DNA of 64,000 nucleotides, taken from positions 34,364,150 through 34,428,149 of the forward strand of contig CM051514.1 in assembly GCA_028015205.1 (NCBI GenBank). Reading direction: 5' to 3'. Source of the stretch: Mytilisepta virgata. Lineage: Eukaryota; Mollusca; Bivalvia; Mytilida; Mytilidae. Positions 47,236 to 59,560 of this stretch are shown piece after piece. Every line of letters starts with the position of its first letter. Position 1 is the first letter of the stretch. The translations under genes were made by a program, and so were the position numbers. The notes beneath the pieces were generated by a model, which made no database searches, was not told the DNA's origin, and worked only from the letters and a program-made list of their open reading frames with translations.

Positions 47236-47449
47236 ACATAGTGGTCAGGCGGAGGAAAAAGTAGTGACCAAACACATTTTGAAATACGGGAAAACTGAAA
47301 TATTCCAGCTTAGACTGTCATATCCCTAAATAAGAGGAAGAAAAGGCCAAAATAAAAGGACAAAAATTGAATAGTTCAGCTTATAAGTAATAATATATAC
47401 AGTAGTCAGGCAGAGGAAAAATAACGAGGCCAAAAAATCATTTTGAATA

Positions 47450-47870
47450 AACAGCTGCGCCATAAGCGCATGATACGCCCGTCGTCCAGAAAATTAAATT
47501 TCACCAATTAACATATAGACCCTTTGATTTTGTTCCTTATTTTTGATGAACAGGTCACATCCCACTCTGGAACAGAAAATCAAAATTTCATAAAAAAAAC
47601 TATGAAGACCTTTAGACTATCACAACAAACAACTGGATGTGTAAAGTTTTAAGTAAATCGGATACAGAGTGATATGTGAAAAATTCCCCCTTTTTCAATG
47701 AACAAAGTTCCATAACTCCGAAATTTGAACATATAAAATTCCATAACTGTCCAAATTGTGAAAAATTGACAGTTTTCCATAATTTTTCAACAAATAAAGT
47801 TCCATAGCTCCGAAATGTCATATCGGAAATTTATAAAAAAAAAAAAAACAAAAGGGAGCTTACTTCAATA
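47450..47870. repeat. Repeat related to 58805-59560
   Basis: Same head and order of phrases as the copy at 58805. Lies inside the 46035-48022 element. Confidence 0.7.
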
Positions 47871-48213
47871 GATATAAATAATATGACCAACAAACCATAA
47901 ATTATGAAAATTTTGTATTGAATTGATGAAAAAATGTTATAATAACACTAATATAAAAAGAAAATATTATAAAAAATGTATATTTTCTGATATTTTGCCA
48001 CCAGACTCTTCCGGACTCTAACTAGACGTGCCGCAAAGAAATATTAAATTCAGATCCCTTCTATGTGTATGTGCAATTTGAATGTTCATTTTAATTTGTT
48101 TGTTGTTAATGACAATACTTTGTTGAATTCTAAATGAATAAAAAAATTTGAATTTGAAATTCTATTTGAAAATGTATGCAAAAAATTATTCAGTTTTTGA
48201 TTTAAAAAAAAAA

Positions 48214-49179
48214 TGTGTGAGTCTTCCAAGGAAGACATGTGTCGCCTGCGGACGTCAATTTTTACAAAAGATATTAAAATGTTCTAAAAATGAAATGTAT
48301 ATGCACACCTTTGCATTAAGGCTAATACACAGAGAAATTTTCATCGAATTGCTTTGATTGGTTATGGAGTAGTTGAGGATAGAAGTTTTGAACCCCCCCC
48401 CCTTTTTTTTCAAAAATGTCATTTTTTTTTTTAAATTTAAAATTTTCTAAACATAAAATATATGTCAATTTTTACACAAAAAAAATTAAAATTTTCTAAA
48501 AATGAAATATATATGCACATCTGTGCATTAAGGTTAATGCACAGAAAGTTTCATCAAATTCCTTTGAGCGGTTATGGGGTAGTTGAGGATAGCAGTTTTG
48601 ACCCCCCCCCTTCTTTTTTGTTAAAAAAATGTCAATTTTTACAAAAAAAAATAAATTTTTTCTAAAAATGGAATTTATTCACACCTGTGCATTAAGGGTA
48701 GTGCACAGAGAAAGTTTAATCAAATTCCTTTGAGCGGTTATGTAGTTGGGGATAGAAGTTTTGTCCCCCTTTTTTTTGCAAAAGTGTCATTTTTTACAGA
48801 GAAAAATTTAAAATTTTCTAAAAATGAAATGTATATGCACACCTGTGCATTAAGGTTAATGCACAGAGAAAGTTTCATCAAATTCCTTTGAGCGGTTATG
48901 GAGTAGTTGAGGATAGAAGTTTTGCCCCCCTTTTTTTGGAAAAATGTAAATTTTTACCCAAAAAAAATTTTAATTTTCTAAAAATGAAATATATATGCAC
49001 ACCTGTGCATTAAGGTTAATGCACAGAGAAAGTTTTATCAAAATCCTTTGAGCGGTTTACGAGTAGTTCAGGATAGAAGAAAAGTGTGACGATGCAAGAC
49101 GCAAGACGCAGGACGACGCAAGACGCAAGACGACAGATAGTGATCCCTATGTGTTGACCATGCGTTCCGCAGGCGACAC
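48214..49179. mobile_element. Family C repeat, copy 2
   Basis: Same head, unit and tail as copy 1, often identical over long runs, which implies recent spread. Ends about 50 bases from exon 7. Confidence 0.9.
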
Positions 49180-49230
49180 AAAAAAGATTTTATATAGACT
49201 TTTTTGCAAGCTTTAATTATTGAAACCAAC

Positions 49231-49417
49231 TGTTTCTCCAACGCCTATTTCCAGGTCAACACCTTCTGACCAGTATTCTGTATCACCACTCTTCAGGCTA
49301 GATGGATAGAAACCTTCGCCTCTACAGCCATCTGTATCCAAACGGAACTTTCTAGGGAAGCTTTGTGGAACCTTACCTCCAAATATACTGTCAAAGATGG
49401 ACTTGCCAGTTTCATAT
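49231..49417 (-). CDS. Exon 7: first part of the LECT2/M23-like domain
   Basis: 187 bases, phase 2 in and 0 out. After a short link (YETGKSIFDSIFGG) it reads DTDGCRGEGFYPSS and then WSEGVDLEIGVGET. The DxxGCGxY...HxGVD pattern is that of LECT2 and M23 peptidases; here the His of HxGVD is Ser while the Asp is kept. The donor GTTGGT is weak, but the splice restores the usual ET-x-APFAG run with exon 8. Confidence 0.78.
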
Positions 49418-49479
49418 CTTCAAATATATAAAGAAAAACTAGATTTACATAATAATGAAATCTAAACAAGATAGCTACA

Positions 49480-49935
49480 CTTACTACACTTCATAACAAT
49501 ACATCCTACCAAATATGGAAGCAATGTGCCAAGCAGTTTCAGGCAAAGCGTCCACAAGGTCTTCTATTGTCGAGAAATGTTGAAAATAGTCTAATCCAAT
49601 AACTCCTACAAAATTGGATCAATCAAAATGGCGGTACAGTATGCACATCAACACTTCATAACAATAAATTATTCCAAATATGGAAGCTATCTGCCAAGCG
49701 GTTTCAAAGGAGATGTGTCCACAAGGTCTTCTATTGTTGAGAAATGTTGAAAATAGTCTAAGTCCCATAACTCTTACAATATTTCTTGAATCAAACTGTG
49801 GTACAGTATGCACATCTACACTTCATGACAATAAATCCTACCAAATATGGAAGTAATCCGCCAAGCAGTTTCAGAGGAGATGCGTCCACAAGGTGATGCA
49901 GACGGACAGATACCATTACCATGTCCATCTGCAGG
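49480..49935. repeat. Family L repeat, ~180-bp units
   Basis: CACTTCATAACAATA, CCAAATATGGAAG, GTCCACAAGGTCTTCTATTG recur three times; ends GATGCAGACGGACAGATACC and TGCAGGGGCAATAAA. Confidence 0.7.
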
Positions 49936-50746
49936 GGCAATAAATCAAATGAAATTTGTACTTTTAATTTATGTGATAGTGTAATCATAAATAGTATCCC
50001 TGTTAAATAATGTCCCATAGAATAAAATTTCTCCAAAAAATTATCCTGTAGAATATTTTTAGAATAGCAAATGGAAAATATTTATGTAGAATATCCGTTT
50101 CACATATTTTTTATCCCTTGTGTGGATAAAATATTGTTAAAAAAAAATCTCGTAGGATAAAATGTACATGAAAAACTATCTGTCTATTCTAATTTTATCC
50201 CATAGGAATACATTTCGTAACAAGATCAAATAAATATTATCCCCTTTAAATATTGTTCATTTGAATGCTTAAGTGCATATAATTATATCTTTAAATACTA
50301 AGATATCATTGGTTAAAGAGTTATTTAGGAAGAGGTAACAACTGATGGAACAGAGTACTTTTTCAGGTACGAAGAAATACATTGTTACAGTTGCTACCTG
50401 AAAAAGTATCACTGGGATAATATTTAAGTGTATTTTTTATCCTACAGGATAATATGTTTGTTATGAAATTTTATCCTAACCATTAAATGTTATCCTCTTT
50501 TTGGAAAAATTTTTGTGATTAGGACAAAATATTGTGAAACATTTTATTCGGTAGGAGGAAATAAACACTTAAATATTATTTCAGGGATACTTTTTTTCAG
50601 GTAGGAACAAATATATTGTTACATTGCACACTGAATACTTTATCCACCAAATTTCTATAATGAATTTGTTTACAAAATTTCCATAAGATTTTTTTTGCCT
50701 CTGACACTCAAAACATCATTTAATTATTTTTTCCTTTCCAACATAC
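49936..50746. other. Intron with many TTATCC/GGATAA words
   Basis: TATCC and its reverse recur irregularly (ATTTTATCC, GTAGGATAAAAT, TATCCTACAGGATAAT). Possibly a decayed foldback array. Confidence 0.4.
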
Positions 50747-50913
50747 CCTTCCTTAAGTATTGTGTGTGCTTCTTTAATTGATTTGATGACACCAAAAGTT
50801 GCTTCATAAGCATCTATAAAAGGATCTGCTAAACCTTCCAGGTAAGAGAATGGGTTGAGTAGATTGTCTATCAAAGATCGAAAGTCATCAATTATATCCT
50901 TCTTCACCATTGC
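50747..50913 (-). CDS. Exon 6: helical region ahead of the M23-like domain
   Basis: 167 bases, phase 0 in and 2 out, from AMVKKDIIDDFRSL to EAHTILKE. Acceptor TTTCAG, donor GTATGT. Last exon of the cysteine-poor N-terminal region; the split Gly codon joins it to exon 7. Confidence 0.75.
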
Positions 50914-51057
50914 CTGAAATGTGAATTTTTAAACAATTTTATAGGATTTATTACAAAAATTTTAATTCTGAAAGATGACAATAAATTAATAAATCTGAAA
51001 AATATTTAAAATCAATGAAAAATTCTTACAACTGCTTGCAAAAATTAAAATAAATCG

Positions 51058-51960
51058 AACAGCGTTCCGAAGTCCCCCGCCGCTAGAGCATCAGAAACCC
51101 TTGGACAAGTGAAACATAACAAAATTTTCTCAAAGAGAGAGAATAGAAGGACAAACAATTTGTGGTTATTGCTAAAGTTTTTTACAAGTTAATGAGTGGT
51201 ATGAAGATATTTATACAATATGGTTATAGTGTTGAAATCCAATTTTCAAAGTTATTAAGGGGCATAACTCCTACAAAAATATTTCGACATGACTCATCTT
51301 CGAACTCCCTTGAGGTATCATTGAGTTAAAGCTACTGTATAAATATTATCCAAATCGGTCAAGAAATAAATTTGCTAGAGTGCTTACATGAAAATTTTGT
51401 CAATTTTCTAAGTTATTAAGGGGCATAACTCCTACAAAAATATTTCGACATGACTCATCTTCGAACTCCCTTGAGGTATCATTGAGTTAAAGCTACTGTA
51501 TAAATATTATCCAAATCGGTCAAGAAATAAATTTGCTAGAGCGCTTACATGAAAATTTTGTCAATTTTCTAAGTTATTAAGGGCATAACTCCTACAAAAA
51601 TATTTCAACATGACTCATCTTCAAACTCCCTTGAGGTATCATTGAGTTAAAGCTACTGTATAAATATTATCCAAATCGGTCAAGAAATAAATTTGCTAGA
51701 GCGCTTACATGAAAATTTTGTCAATTTTCTAAGTTATTAAGGGGCATAACTCCTACAAAAATATTTCGACATGACTCATCCTCGAACTCCCTTGAGGTAT
51801 CATTGAGTTAAAGCTACTGTATAAATATTATCCAAATCGGTCAAGAAATAAATTTGCTAGAGCGCTTACAAGGTGGACGGACGGACGGACGGACGGAAGC
51901 ACGGACGGATGGACGCCCGGCATTACCATTTCCCCCGCATCGCGTTGCAGCGGGGGACAA
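51058..51960. mobile_element. Family D repeat with 161-bp tandem units
   Basis: Head GTCCCCCGCCGCTAGAGC, tail TTGCAGCGGGGGACAATA (inverted). Four near-identical units (CTACAAAAATATTTC at 51271, 51432, 51592, 51753), then (GGAC)n. Very uniform units suggest recent tandem growth. Confidence 0.9.
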
Positions 51961-52182
51961 TAAATGCACTTACATTTTTGTTTATGCAGACATTATAAAA
52001 TAAAATACAATAACAACGTGAGAGATTGGTTTCTTTTTATGTAAATAGATCCTAGAACAGAATAACAATAATACAATGTAATAGAAAAGTTGGAATAAAT
52101 GAGATCACCTTTCTCCTTCATTTCCTTTTTTGTTTTGTTAATAGTTTGATTAAATTAAACTTAATGCATTTGTAAAAATAAA

Positions 52183-54420
52183 CCAGAGGCTCTCAGTAGC
52201 CCGTATCGGTCACCTGATATTTCCATTTGTTCATTGCTAAAGGACCTTGAGATCAACATCCATGCCTTGTTTGGTTTCAATCCATTCAATAATTTGCAAG
52301 AAGTGTGATGAAATATTTCTTCCGGTATAACATTTATTCCATGGAAATTTTATTATGTAATAATTTTTCCATATGGAATCAATTTCATGTAATATTTTTT
52401 CCATGTGTATAATAAAATTACCTTTACCATGGAAAAAAAATACCATAACCATTGGAAATAATATTATTACCATTGGAAATAAAACTGTTACTATTGGAAA
52501 TATTATTATAGCATGTGGAAATAATATTATGACTTAAATTGTGGCTATAACATTATAAATTTCTCAAATGATATAATTTCCGACGAAAATAGTATTATTA
52601 TTTGGCGATAGAACTGAATTAAATGACTTGCACCATATTAACATGCATGCATTTGTTTAATGAACCATTTATATTTTCAAATGTATAGTTTTATAAAATG
52701 CATAATAAAATCTGCCAATATGTAAATTTCAGACACGATATTTGTAGAATTCGAATTTCAATTAAAACAAACTTTATATACGTTCTTCAAATAATATCGA
52801 ACATTTGTATATGTATGTATGAGAATGAATTCTGGAAAATATATTATACTACTACTCATAATATTTTATCCAGGTCATGTTTATTATCAAAATGAAAACT
52901 TTCCTTTCTCTATAAGAAATAGAATGTTCAATCTGTGAACATGTCAGGCTAATGTTGAATTAATTCTTACCTTCAATGGAGTACGTTCCCTCATTAATAT
53001 ATTGAAAAAAATTATTCTTCTCCATCCATTGTGAACAGATGTGAAATATTACTCAGGTAAATCATGTCTATTAAATATTTTAATAACCTGGTAAAGTTAT
53101 TATGATGAATGTTCCATACAATTTCTTCTGACAACAAGGAGAAAATATTATGGATAAGGAAGAATAATTATATAATACTTTGACTGTGGAAATTCTATTA
53201 TTATGATATTCTTTCTGGGAGGAATAAATATTATGCGGAAGAAATATACATTCACAGAAGAAGCCATTTGTATGTAATCCCCATAGAGCCCTATGTGAAA
53301 TATAGATTCCCCTTCAGGTATGAGTGAGTTATGGAATTTCTCCACACGAGATAGTTAAATTTTCGATTTTCAACACGTGAGCCTTTAGCGTGTTAAAATC
53401 TAAAATTTAACTATTGAGGGTGGAGAAATTCCATAACTCATGAGTAAATTGAAGGAGATGCTGTTTCTCCTATGATTTTCTACAAAAACCGCAAGAAAAT
53501 GTTGTTGCTATGTAGTTTGTTTACATGGACAACATTTCGGGACGTCTCTAGTTTCAATAACTGTAGAATAAACGGCGGGAATTCCCATGCAGAAATTTAA
53601 TCACTGGGAAGAGGTTAAAAATATTATGTATTTTTATCCCACCAATTAAACACACCAAGAATAGGAGAAACTAAGTTCCCTGTTGGCTGCCATCTTGGAT
53701 GATGGATCAGCAACAAAGTAAAAACATTTTCCTCAGCACCTCATAAGGAACATTCATGGCATGTTTGGTTTTAATCCATTCAGGGGTTCTCTAGAAGAAG
53801 ATTTTTGTATGTATTTACCATAGGGTCATATGTTAAACTAAGTTCCCTGTTGGCTGCCATCTTGGATGACGGATCGGCAACAAAGTCACAACACTTGGTC
53901 AGCACTTCATAGGGAACATTCCTGCTATGTTTGGTTTTAATTCATTCAGCGGTTCTCTAGAAGAAGATTTTTGTATGTATTTTCCATAGGGTCCTATGAT
54001 AAACCAAGTTCCCTGCTGGTGGCCATCTTGGATGACGGATCAGCAACAAAGTCACAACACTTGGTCAGCACTTCATAGGGAACATTCCTGCCATGTTTGG
54101 TTTTAATTCATTCAGCGGTTCTCTAGAAGAAGATTTTTGTATGTATTTTCCATAGGGTCCTATGATAAACCAAGTTCCCTGCTGGTGGCCATCTTGGATG
54201 ACGGATCAGCAACAAAGTCACACCACTTCCTCAGCACCTCATAAGGAACATTCATGGCATGTTTGGTTTTAATCCATCCAGCGGTTTTCTAGAAGAAGAT
54301 TTTTGTAAGTATTTACCATAGGGTCCTATTTTAAACTAAGTTCCCCGCTGGTGGCCATGTTACGGATCGGCAACAAAGTAACAACACTTGGTCAGCACCT
54401 AATAGGGAACAGACCACAAA
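52183..54420. mobile_element. Family A repeat, split by AT-rich sequence
   Basis: Head AGAGGCTCTCAGTAGCCCGT at 52183; units with GCCATCTTGGATGACGGATC at about 53694, 53851, 54027 and 54193 (157-176 bases apart). Between 52290 and 53640 lies AT-rich DNA with many short TTATTACCATTGGAAAT-type repeats. No clear tail. Confidence 0.6.
53328..53444. repeat. Foldback, ~45-bp arms
   Basis: GAGTTATGGAATTTCTCCAC and GTGGAGAAATTCCATAACTC are exact inverse copies; the match goes on through TAGTTAAATTTT / AAATTTAACTA. Confidence 0.8.
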
Positions 54421-54439
54421 GTCGTGATAAGAAAGTGAC

Positions 54440-56455
54440 ACGTGGGCATACATTTTTTCAAAATGATTTGCAGGGCAAATGGGAATAATTATGGTTTTTT
54501 CATAAAGAAAAGTAATTACATAACAAATAAATTAAAGATATGCAATGTTGAAAAATTATTTGACCAATTCATATTTCTTCATTCTCACAGAAAAAAGGTA
54601 TAACATTTCACATTGTTGTGAACCAAACAGTCTGTCTAATGCTAAACATGTTTATTACAAACAATTAGATGAGATACATGTAGTATTACTCATCTGTTTA
54701 ATTGTTAATGGCACCATTGACACATGATGGCAGTGCTTCCCAGGTAGATTGTGGGTATTCTTAAATAACCACGTCCAAATTGACACCTTGCTGTGTTCTA
54801 ATTAACAATCTAATTAACAACCGTAATTTTTTGACAATTTCAAAATTGTCAAAGTTACGATCGTTGTTATCAGGTGGTGACAGTATACATTTATGGCCCT
54901 CTTAGGAGAATTGTCAGCTTGTGAGGGTTATCTGCCCAAGGGCTTTAGTGTTCCATATTAGTTTGAAGGTACAAAAATATAAATTCATTAAGTAAAATGA
55001 AATAAAAATACCACAAGTATGACCCATTATTTTGATTGCCTGTTCTTAAAGTACATTGACCAGGTCGATCCTTTGGAGTCAAAAATATACAACGATGTGG
55101 ACGGAAAGACAAAAACTCAAATTCAACAGGAGTAAATATCTGAACATCTTTATTGCAAACCTACATAATTACCTAAAGGCCTTATCAAGGCCTTTTTTTT
55201 TTGGGTGGGGGGGAATAATAAAAAGTAAATGTATCTCTTTTGTCCTGATAAAAGGATTTATTGTTCACTCCCACAGAAAAACTTAGAACCCCTTGACATT
55301 GTATTTCAAAATATTTATTATGATTCATAAACTATTGCACACGTACTCTTGATTTTGGGTTAGACCTCAAATTCTATATTTTTCTTAAGTTTTCTTCAAC
55401 CTTGGAAGGTTGTGCATTATTAACGATCTACTTAATTAATTGATATATTAAAATTAGCTTTAGTGAGTTGTTATGACACGCCCACCTTGAGAAAATGATT
55501 GGTAGTCACAATGCTGTGATTAGATGGATGACAGGTGTGAAATTATTTCACAGCCATTTAGATTAATTATCCTTCAATATACAAGAGGTGTGGCTTGGAC
55601 AAATAATTGCAATATTCAGACAATTATTTTGAGATTAATTGCCCTTGGAAATTGGAATTATTGTAAAAATATTAGTTTTCCAGACCTTTTTTAGCAAATA
55701 TTTATATCAAATGATCTTATTTTTGGTATGTAAGCTTATAATGATGAGCTTGAGATCAAGTTTGACCTACACACTGATCAGATAATTATTGTTACAGTAA
55801 TGGCCCTTGGAGATAGGAATATTGTCAAAATATTAGTTTTCCAGACCTTTTTTCGAGCAGTAAACACTAGGGGTCTCCTAAATTTCTTTCACAGGTAAAT
55901 TGTTAAATGCAGGTCACTTTCATTACACCCTAAGGATAGTCATACTTATTTTCGAATTGCAAAATACGTATTATTTAGAGTCACTTGTGAGAATTTACCA
56001 AATTTGTTAATATTTATGTCGATCTTTTTAACTGGGGTACAATTGTTTTAATTCTTCATTTTTTCTAATTAAAATTTAGCTTTATATATGAATATATTTG
56101 GTTAATGTGGTTTACCGAAGTTGGAATTAATAACCGACATGGATTAACATCTGATATAATCGTTATAATTTTGTAATTATTGGCCTGTTTCCACCATATA
56201 ATAGACATATGTAAATCGTAGAATGCTGTGGAAAAATCCTCCTTATTTTTAGGATATATTTTGTAGATCCTGACGTCACCACCTGCATTTTTGTCGGCAA
56301 GATGGCCAACTTTGTAGTACTTCATTATATAAAACAATTAGTTAAAATACACAATTTATTACTGTAAATATCGGAATGACGTTTTGGACATATATATTTA
56401 TGTATATTTGCAATAGGTATGTCAATATTGCAGCAAAATTGTCCAATCCCTTTGA
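54440..56455. repeat. Dispersed block P, copy 2
   Basis: Matches copy 1 at several anchors (for example GTCTGTC...GCTAAACATGTTTATTAC, GGGGTCTCCTAAATTTC and TTTACCGAAGTTGGAATT). Ends about 50 bases from exon 5. Confidence 0.75.
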
Positions 56456-56507
56456 ATATAAGGAATATGAAGATAAAAAAGCTTGAAACAAGATTTCTAA
56501 CACATAC

Positions 56508-56665
56508 TAATGTATATTTTCCTTTAGTAAATTTTGCTACAACATCTTCTTTAACATCATTGATCCATTCATTACTTGTACTTCCAAGCATTTCTATTGC
56601 TTTCTTTGCTAAATTTTCTATCTTTATATATTCTGTCTGTATATCCCACCAATACGGTTTCTCAT
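56508..56665 (-). CDS. Exon 5: helical N-terminal region
   Basis: 158 bases, phase 1 in and 0 out, from EKPYWWDIQTEYIKI to FTKGKYTL. The donor is GTATGT. A repeat block that also occurs at 39160-41815 ends about 50 bases from this donor. Confidence 0.72.
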
Positions 56666-56766
56666 CTGTAAAATACAAAACAATTACCAATAACCTAGTA
56701 AAAGAAGCTGTTTACAAATGTTATATGTAAAAGATATGGCATACAGTTAAATAGTTATGAAAATGA

Positions 56767-56986
56767 CATACCATTTGATTTTTTTTTGTTTAATTGAGGT
56801 TTTACGTCGTTTTTAGCACAACTGGCTAATTTGCGGCGGCCAATTTTTATTGGTGGAGGAAGCCGGAGTACCAGGAGAGAACCACCGACCTTCAGTAGGA
56901 AAATTGGCAATCCTTGTCAATTAAGATTGGAGTCAAACACATCCCGCCACAGGTGAGATTCAAACTCACAACCTCATACCATTTGA
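56767..56986 (-). mobile_element. SINE-like insertion with 12-bp target duplication
   Basis: CATACCATTTGA occurs at 56767-56778 and again at 56975-56986. Between them lie a T-rich end (left) and, on the minus strand, a B-box-like head (GTTTGAATCTCACC). The central GGAAGCCGGAGTACCAGGAG looks like a conserved SINE core. About 196 bases, inserted in minus orientation. Confidence 0.7.
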
Positions 56987-57446
56987 AATGAAAGAACAAT
57001 TTTAAAAGAGCCAGCTTACATACCCTGATTTCCTACATAAATTAGACCAGCCTAGAGTGATTTGCTAGCATACTAAATATTACAGATTTTTCTATTTCCT
57101 TTCTCCTTCTAAACTTTTTTGTGCACAATATAAAAATTGATATTTTACAAGTCCACCTCCCGAAAAAAAAAAAACTAACCCATATTTAGCATCAGATAAA
57201 AATATCCTTGGAAATAAAAACACTTTAGACTCCTGTGAAATTCTACTAAAAATCTAACTTCTAAATGAAAACAGGCTACATATAAAATCATAAAATCTGG
57301 CAGATACTGATTTTTAAAATTCATTCTACTGGCATAACTCACAAACCTTGCATAAAATTATAGTGACAATCTGAACTATGATAATACTATCTTGTATCTA
57401 AAATTGTCAGTTTATAGTGAACATTATCTATATTGCCTATACTTAC

Positions 57447-57517
57447 CTTTTAGAAAAAAGCAGGCCTCCTGAGTCTTGTTTTTAAGTTCTAATGCTTCCT
57501 TGTATGACTGATAAATT
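57447..57517 (-). CDS. Exon 4: helical N-terminal region
   Basis: 71 bases, phase 2 in and 1 out: IYQSYKEALELKNK then a single Cys (EACFFLK). Acceptor TTTAACAG, donor GTAAGT. Joins exon 3 through a split Gln codon and exon 5 through a split Asp codon. Confidence 0.75.
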
Positions 57518-57559
57518 CTGTTAAAGAAAGATAATATTTTCATATCTTAAAATTAACAA

Positions 57560-58790
57560 ACATTCTGAGAGTATTGCTTGGCAATACAATGTCCCCTACT
57601 GGCTTGAGCTGTGACAAAACACACCAAATGCTTTTTAACTATTTGAATCAGATGCAGACCTATAAAAATAACATCACTTGGTAAAGGGGTTTGCACAAAA
57701 AATCCAGAAAACTGATATATTGAAATTATTTATATTTCCAAGGGTAATAACTCTCACATTAATTATCAAATCAGAGTAAAAAACAAACTTGATCTGTAGC
57801 TCATCATAATAAACTCACACACCAAAATAAGATTATTTGGTAGAAGGTTTACGAAAGGTCCTAAAAACCATTATTATGACAATAAATTATATTTCCAAAG
57901 GCAATAACTTTCACAATAATAACCGATCAGTGTAAAACTCAAACTTGATCTGTAGCTTATCATTATAAGAAACAAAAATAAAATCAATTGGTAAAATGTT
58001 TCGCAAAAAAAGTCTGGAAAACTACTATTTTGACCATAATTCCTATCTCCAAAGGCAATAACTCTCACAATAATTATCCGATCTGCATAAAGGTCAAACT
58101 TAATCTGCAGCTCATCATTGTAAGCTCACATACCAAAAAATATGATTATTTGGTATAAGGGTTTGCTAAAAAGGTCCAGAAAAACTATTATTTTTGGCAA
58201 TATTCCTATTTCCAAGGGCTATAACTCTCATCATAATTATCCGATCAACATGAAACTCAAACCTGATCTGGTCTGCAAAAAAAAGTCTGGGAAACCTCCA
58301 AGGGCCATTACTGTAACAATAATTATCTGATCAGTGTGTAGGTCAAACTTGATCTGTAGCTCATCATTATAAGCTTATATACCAAAAATAAGATCATTTG
58401 GTATAAAGGTTTGCTAAAAAAGGTCTGGAAAACTAATATTTTGTCAATATTCCTATCTCCAACGGCCATTACTGTAACAATAATTATCTGATCAGTGTTT
58501 AGGTCAAACTTGATCTGTAGCTCATCATTATAAGCTTTTATACCAAAAATAAGATCATTTGGTATAAAGGTTTGCTAAAAAAGGTCTGGAAAACTAATAT
58601 TTTGGCAATAATTCCAATTTCCAAGGGCAATAAATCTCAAAATAATTGTCTGATCAGCGTGAAACTCGCCCCTGATTTGTAACTCATCATTATAAGCTTA
58701 CATACCAAAAAAAAGATCAGTTGGTTAAACGGTTTCTGAAAAAAGTCCGGAAACTAATGTGTGACTGACAGACAAAGTGCAAACATGTGC
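57560..58790. repeat. Family G repeat, ~180-bp degenerate units
   Basis: At least six units with GATCTGTAGCTCATCATTATAA, ACCAAAAATAAGATCATTTGG and GGCAATAACTCTCA. Ends GTGTGACTGACAGACAAAG. Fills the intron between exons 3 and 4. Confidence 0.75.
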
Positions 58791-58804
58791 GTTTTCGTTC
58801 GGGG

Positions 58805-59560
58805 ACTAATAAATAAACAGCTGCACCATGAGCGCATGATAAGCCTGTCTTCCAGAAAATTAAATTTCACCAATTAATGTATAGACCCTTTGATTTTTTT
58901 CCTTATTTTTGATGAACAAGTCACAAGCCACTCTGGAACAGAAAATTTAAATTTTACCAAAAAGTATATAGACCTTTAGGCTATCACAACAAACAACTGT
59001 GTAAAGTTTGAAGTAAATTGGACAATGTGTTCTTAAGATACAGGGTGAAATGTGAAAAATTACCCTATTTTTAATGAACGAAATTTGAACGAATAAAATT
59101 CCATAATCCTGCAAAGTGTGAAAAATGGACAGTTTTCAAAGATTTTTCAACAAATAAAGTTCTATAACTCCGAAATAACATATTGGAAATTTATAAAAAA
59201 AAAACAAAAGGGAGCTTACGTCAATAGATATAAACAAGTCACCAATATTTCATGAATATTGCTCAAAGCATATTTGAGTTATTGTCCGAAAACTGGAACA
59301 TCCCCCCCCCCCCCCCCCACTTTTTTTATGAATGAAGTCCCATAACTCCAAAACGTAAAATTGGAAACTTTAAAAATTGAAAGGGGACTTATGTCAATAA
59401 ATATAGACAATGCATCAAAGTTTGATGAAATTTGCTCAAAGCATTTTTGAGTTAAAGTCCAAAATTTGGAAAATCCCCCCTTTTTTATGAATAAAGTGCC
59501 ATAACTCCAAAACGTAACATCAAAAATTTATAAAAATCAAAAGGGAGCTTAAGTCAATAG
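58805..59560. repeat. Repeat related to 47450-47870
   Basis: AATAAACAGCTGC(A/G)CCAT(G/A)AGCGCATGATA starts both copies, followed by AATTAAATTTCACCAATTAA. Contains a run of C at 59301 and repeated AAAGTCCATAACTCCAAAACGTAA-type units. Confidence 0.7.

Larger units (their letters stand above)
46035..48022. mobile_element. ~2-kb element with ~140-bp inverted ends
   Basis: The left arm (GAGTCTGGTAAAGTCTGGAGG, then TATCGG..., to ATTTATGGTTTGTTG near 46165) matches in reverse the right arm (CAACAAACCATAAATTATG near 47888 to CCAGACTCTTCCGGACTC near 48019). The interior carries other repeats (46905-47235 and 47450-47870). Confidence 0.65.

Noticed and set aside
56325..56690. Treating the whole 121-codon minus open frame as one exon
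   Set aside because: The part below 56508 is repeat block P; a GTATGT donor at 56507-56502 ends the real exon 5.
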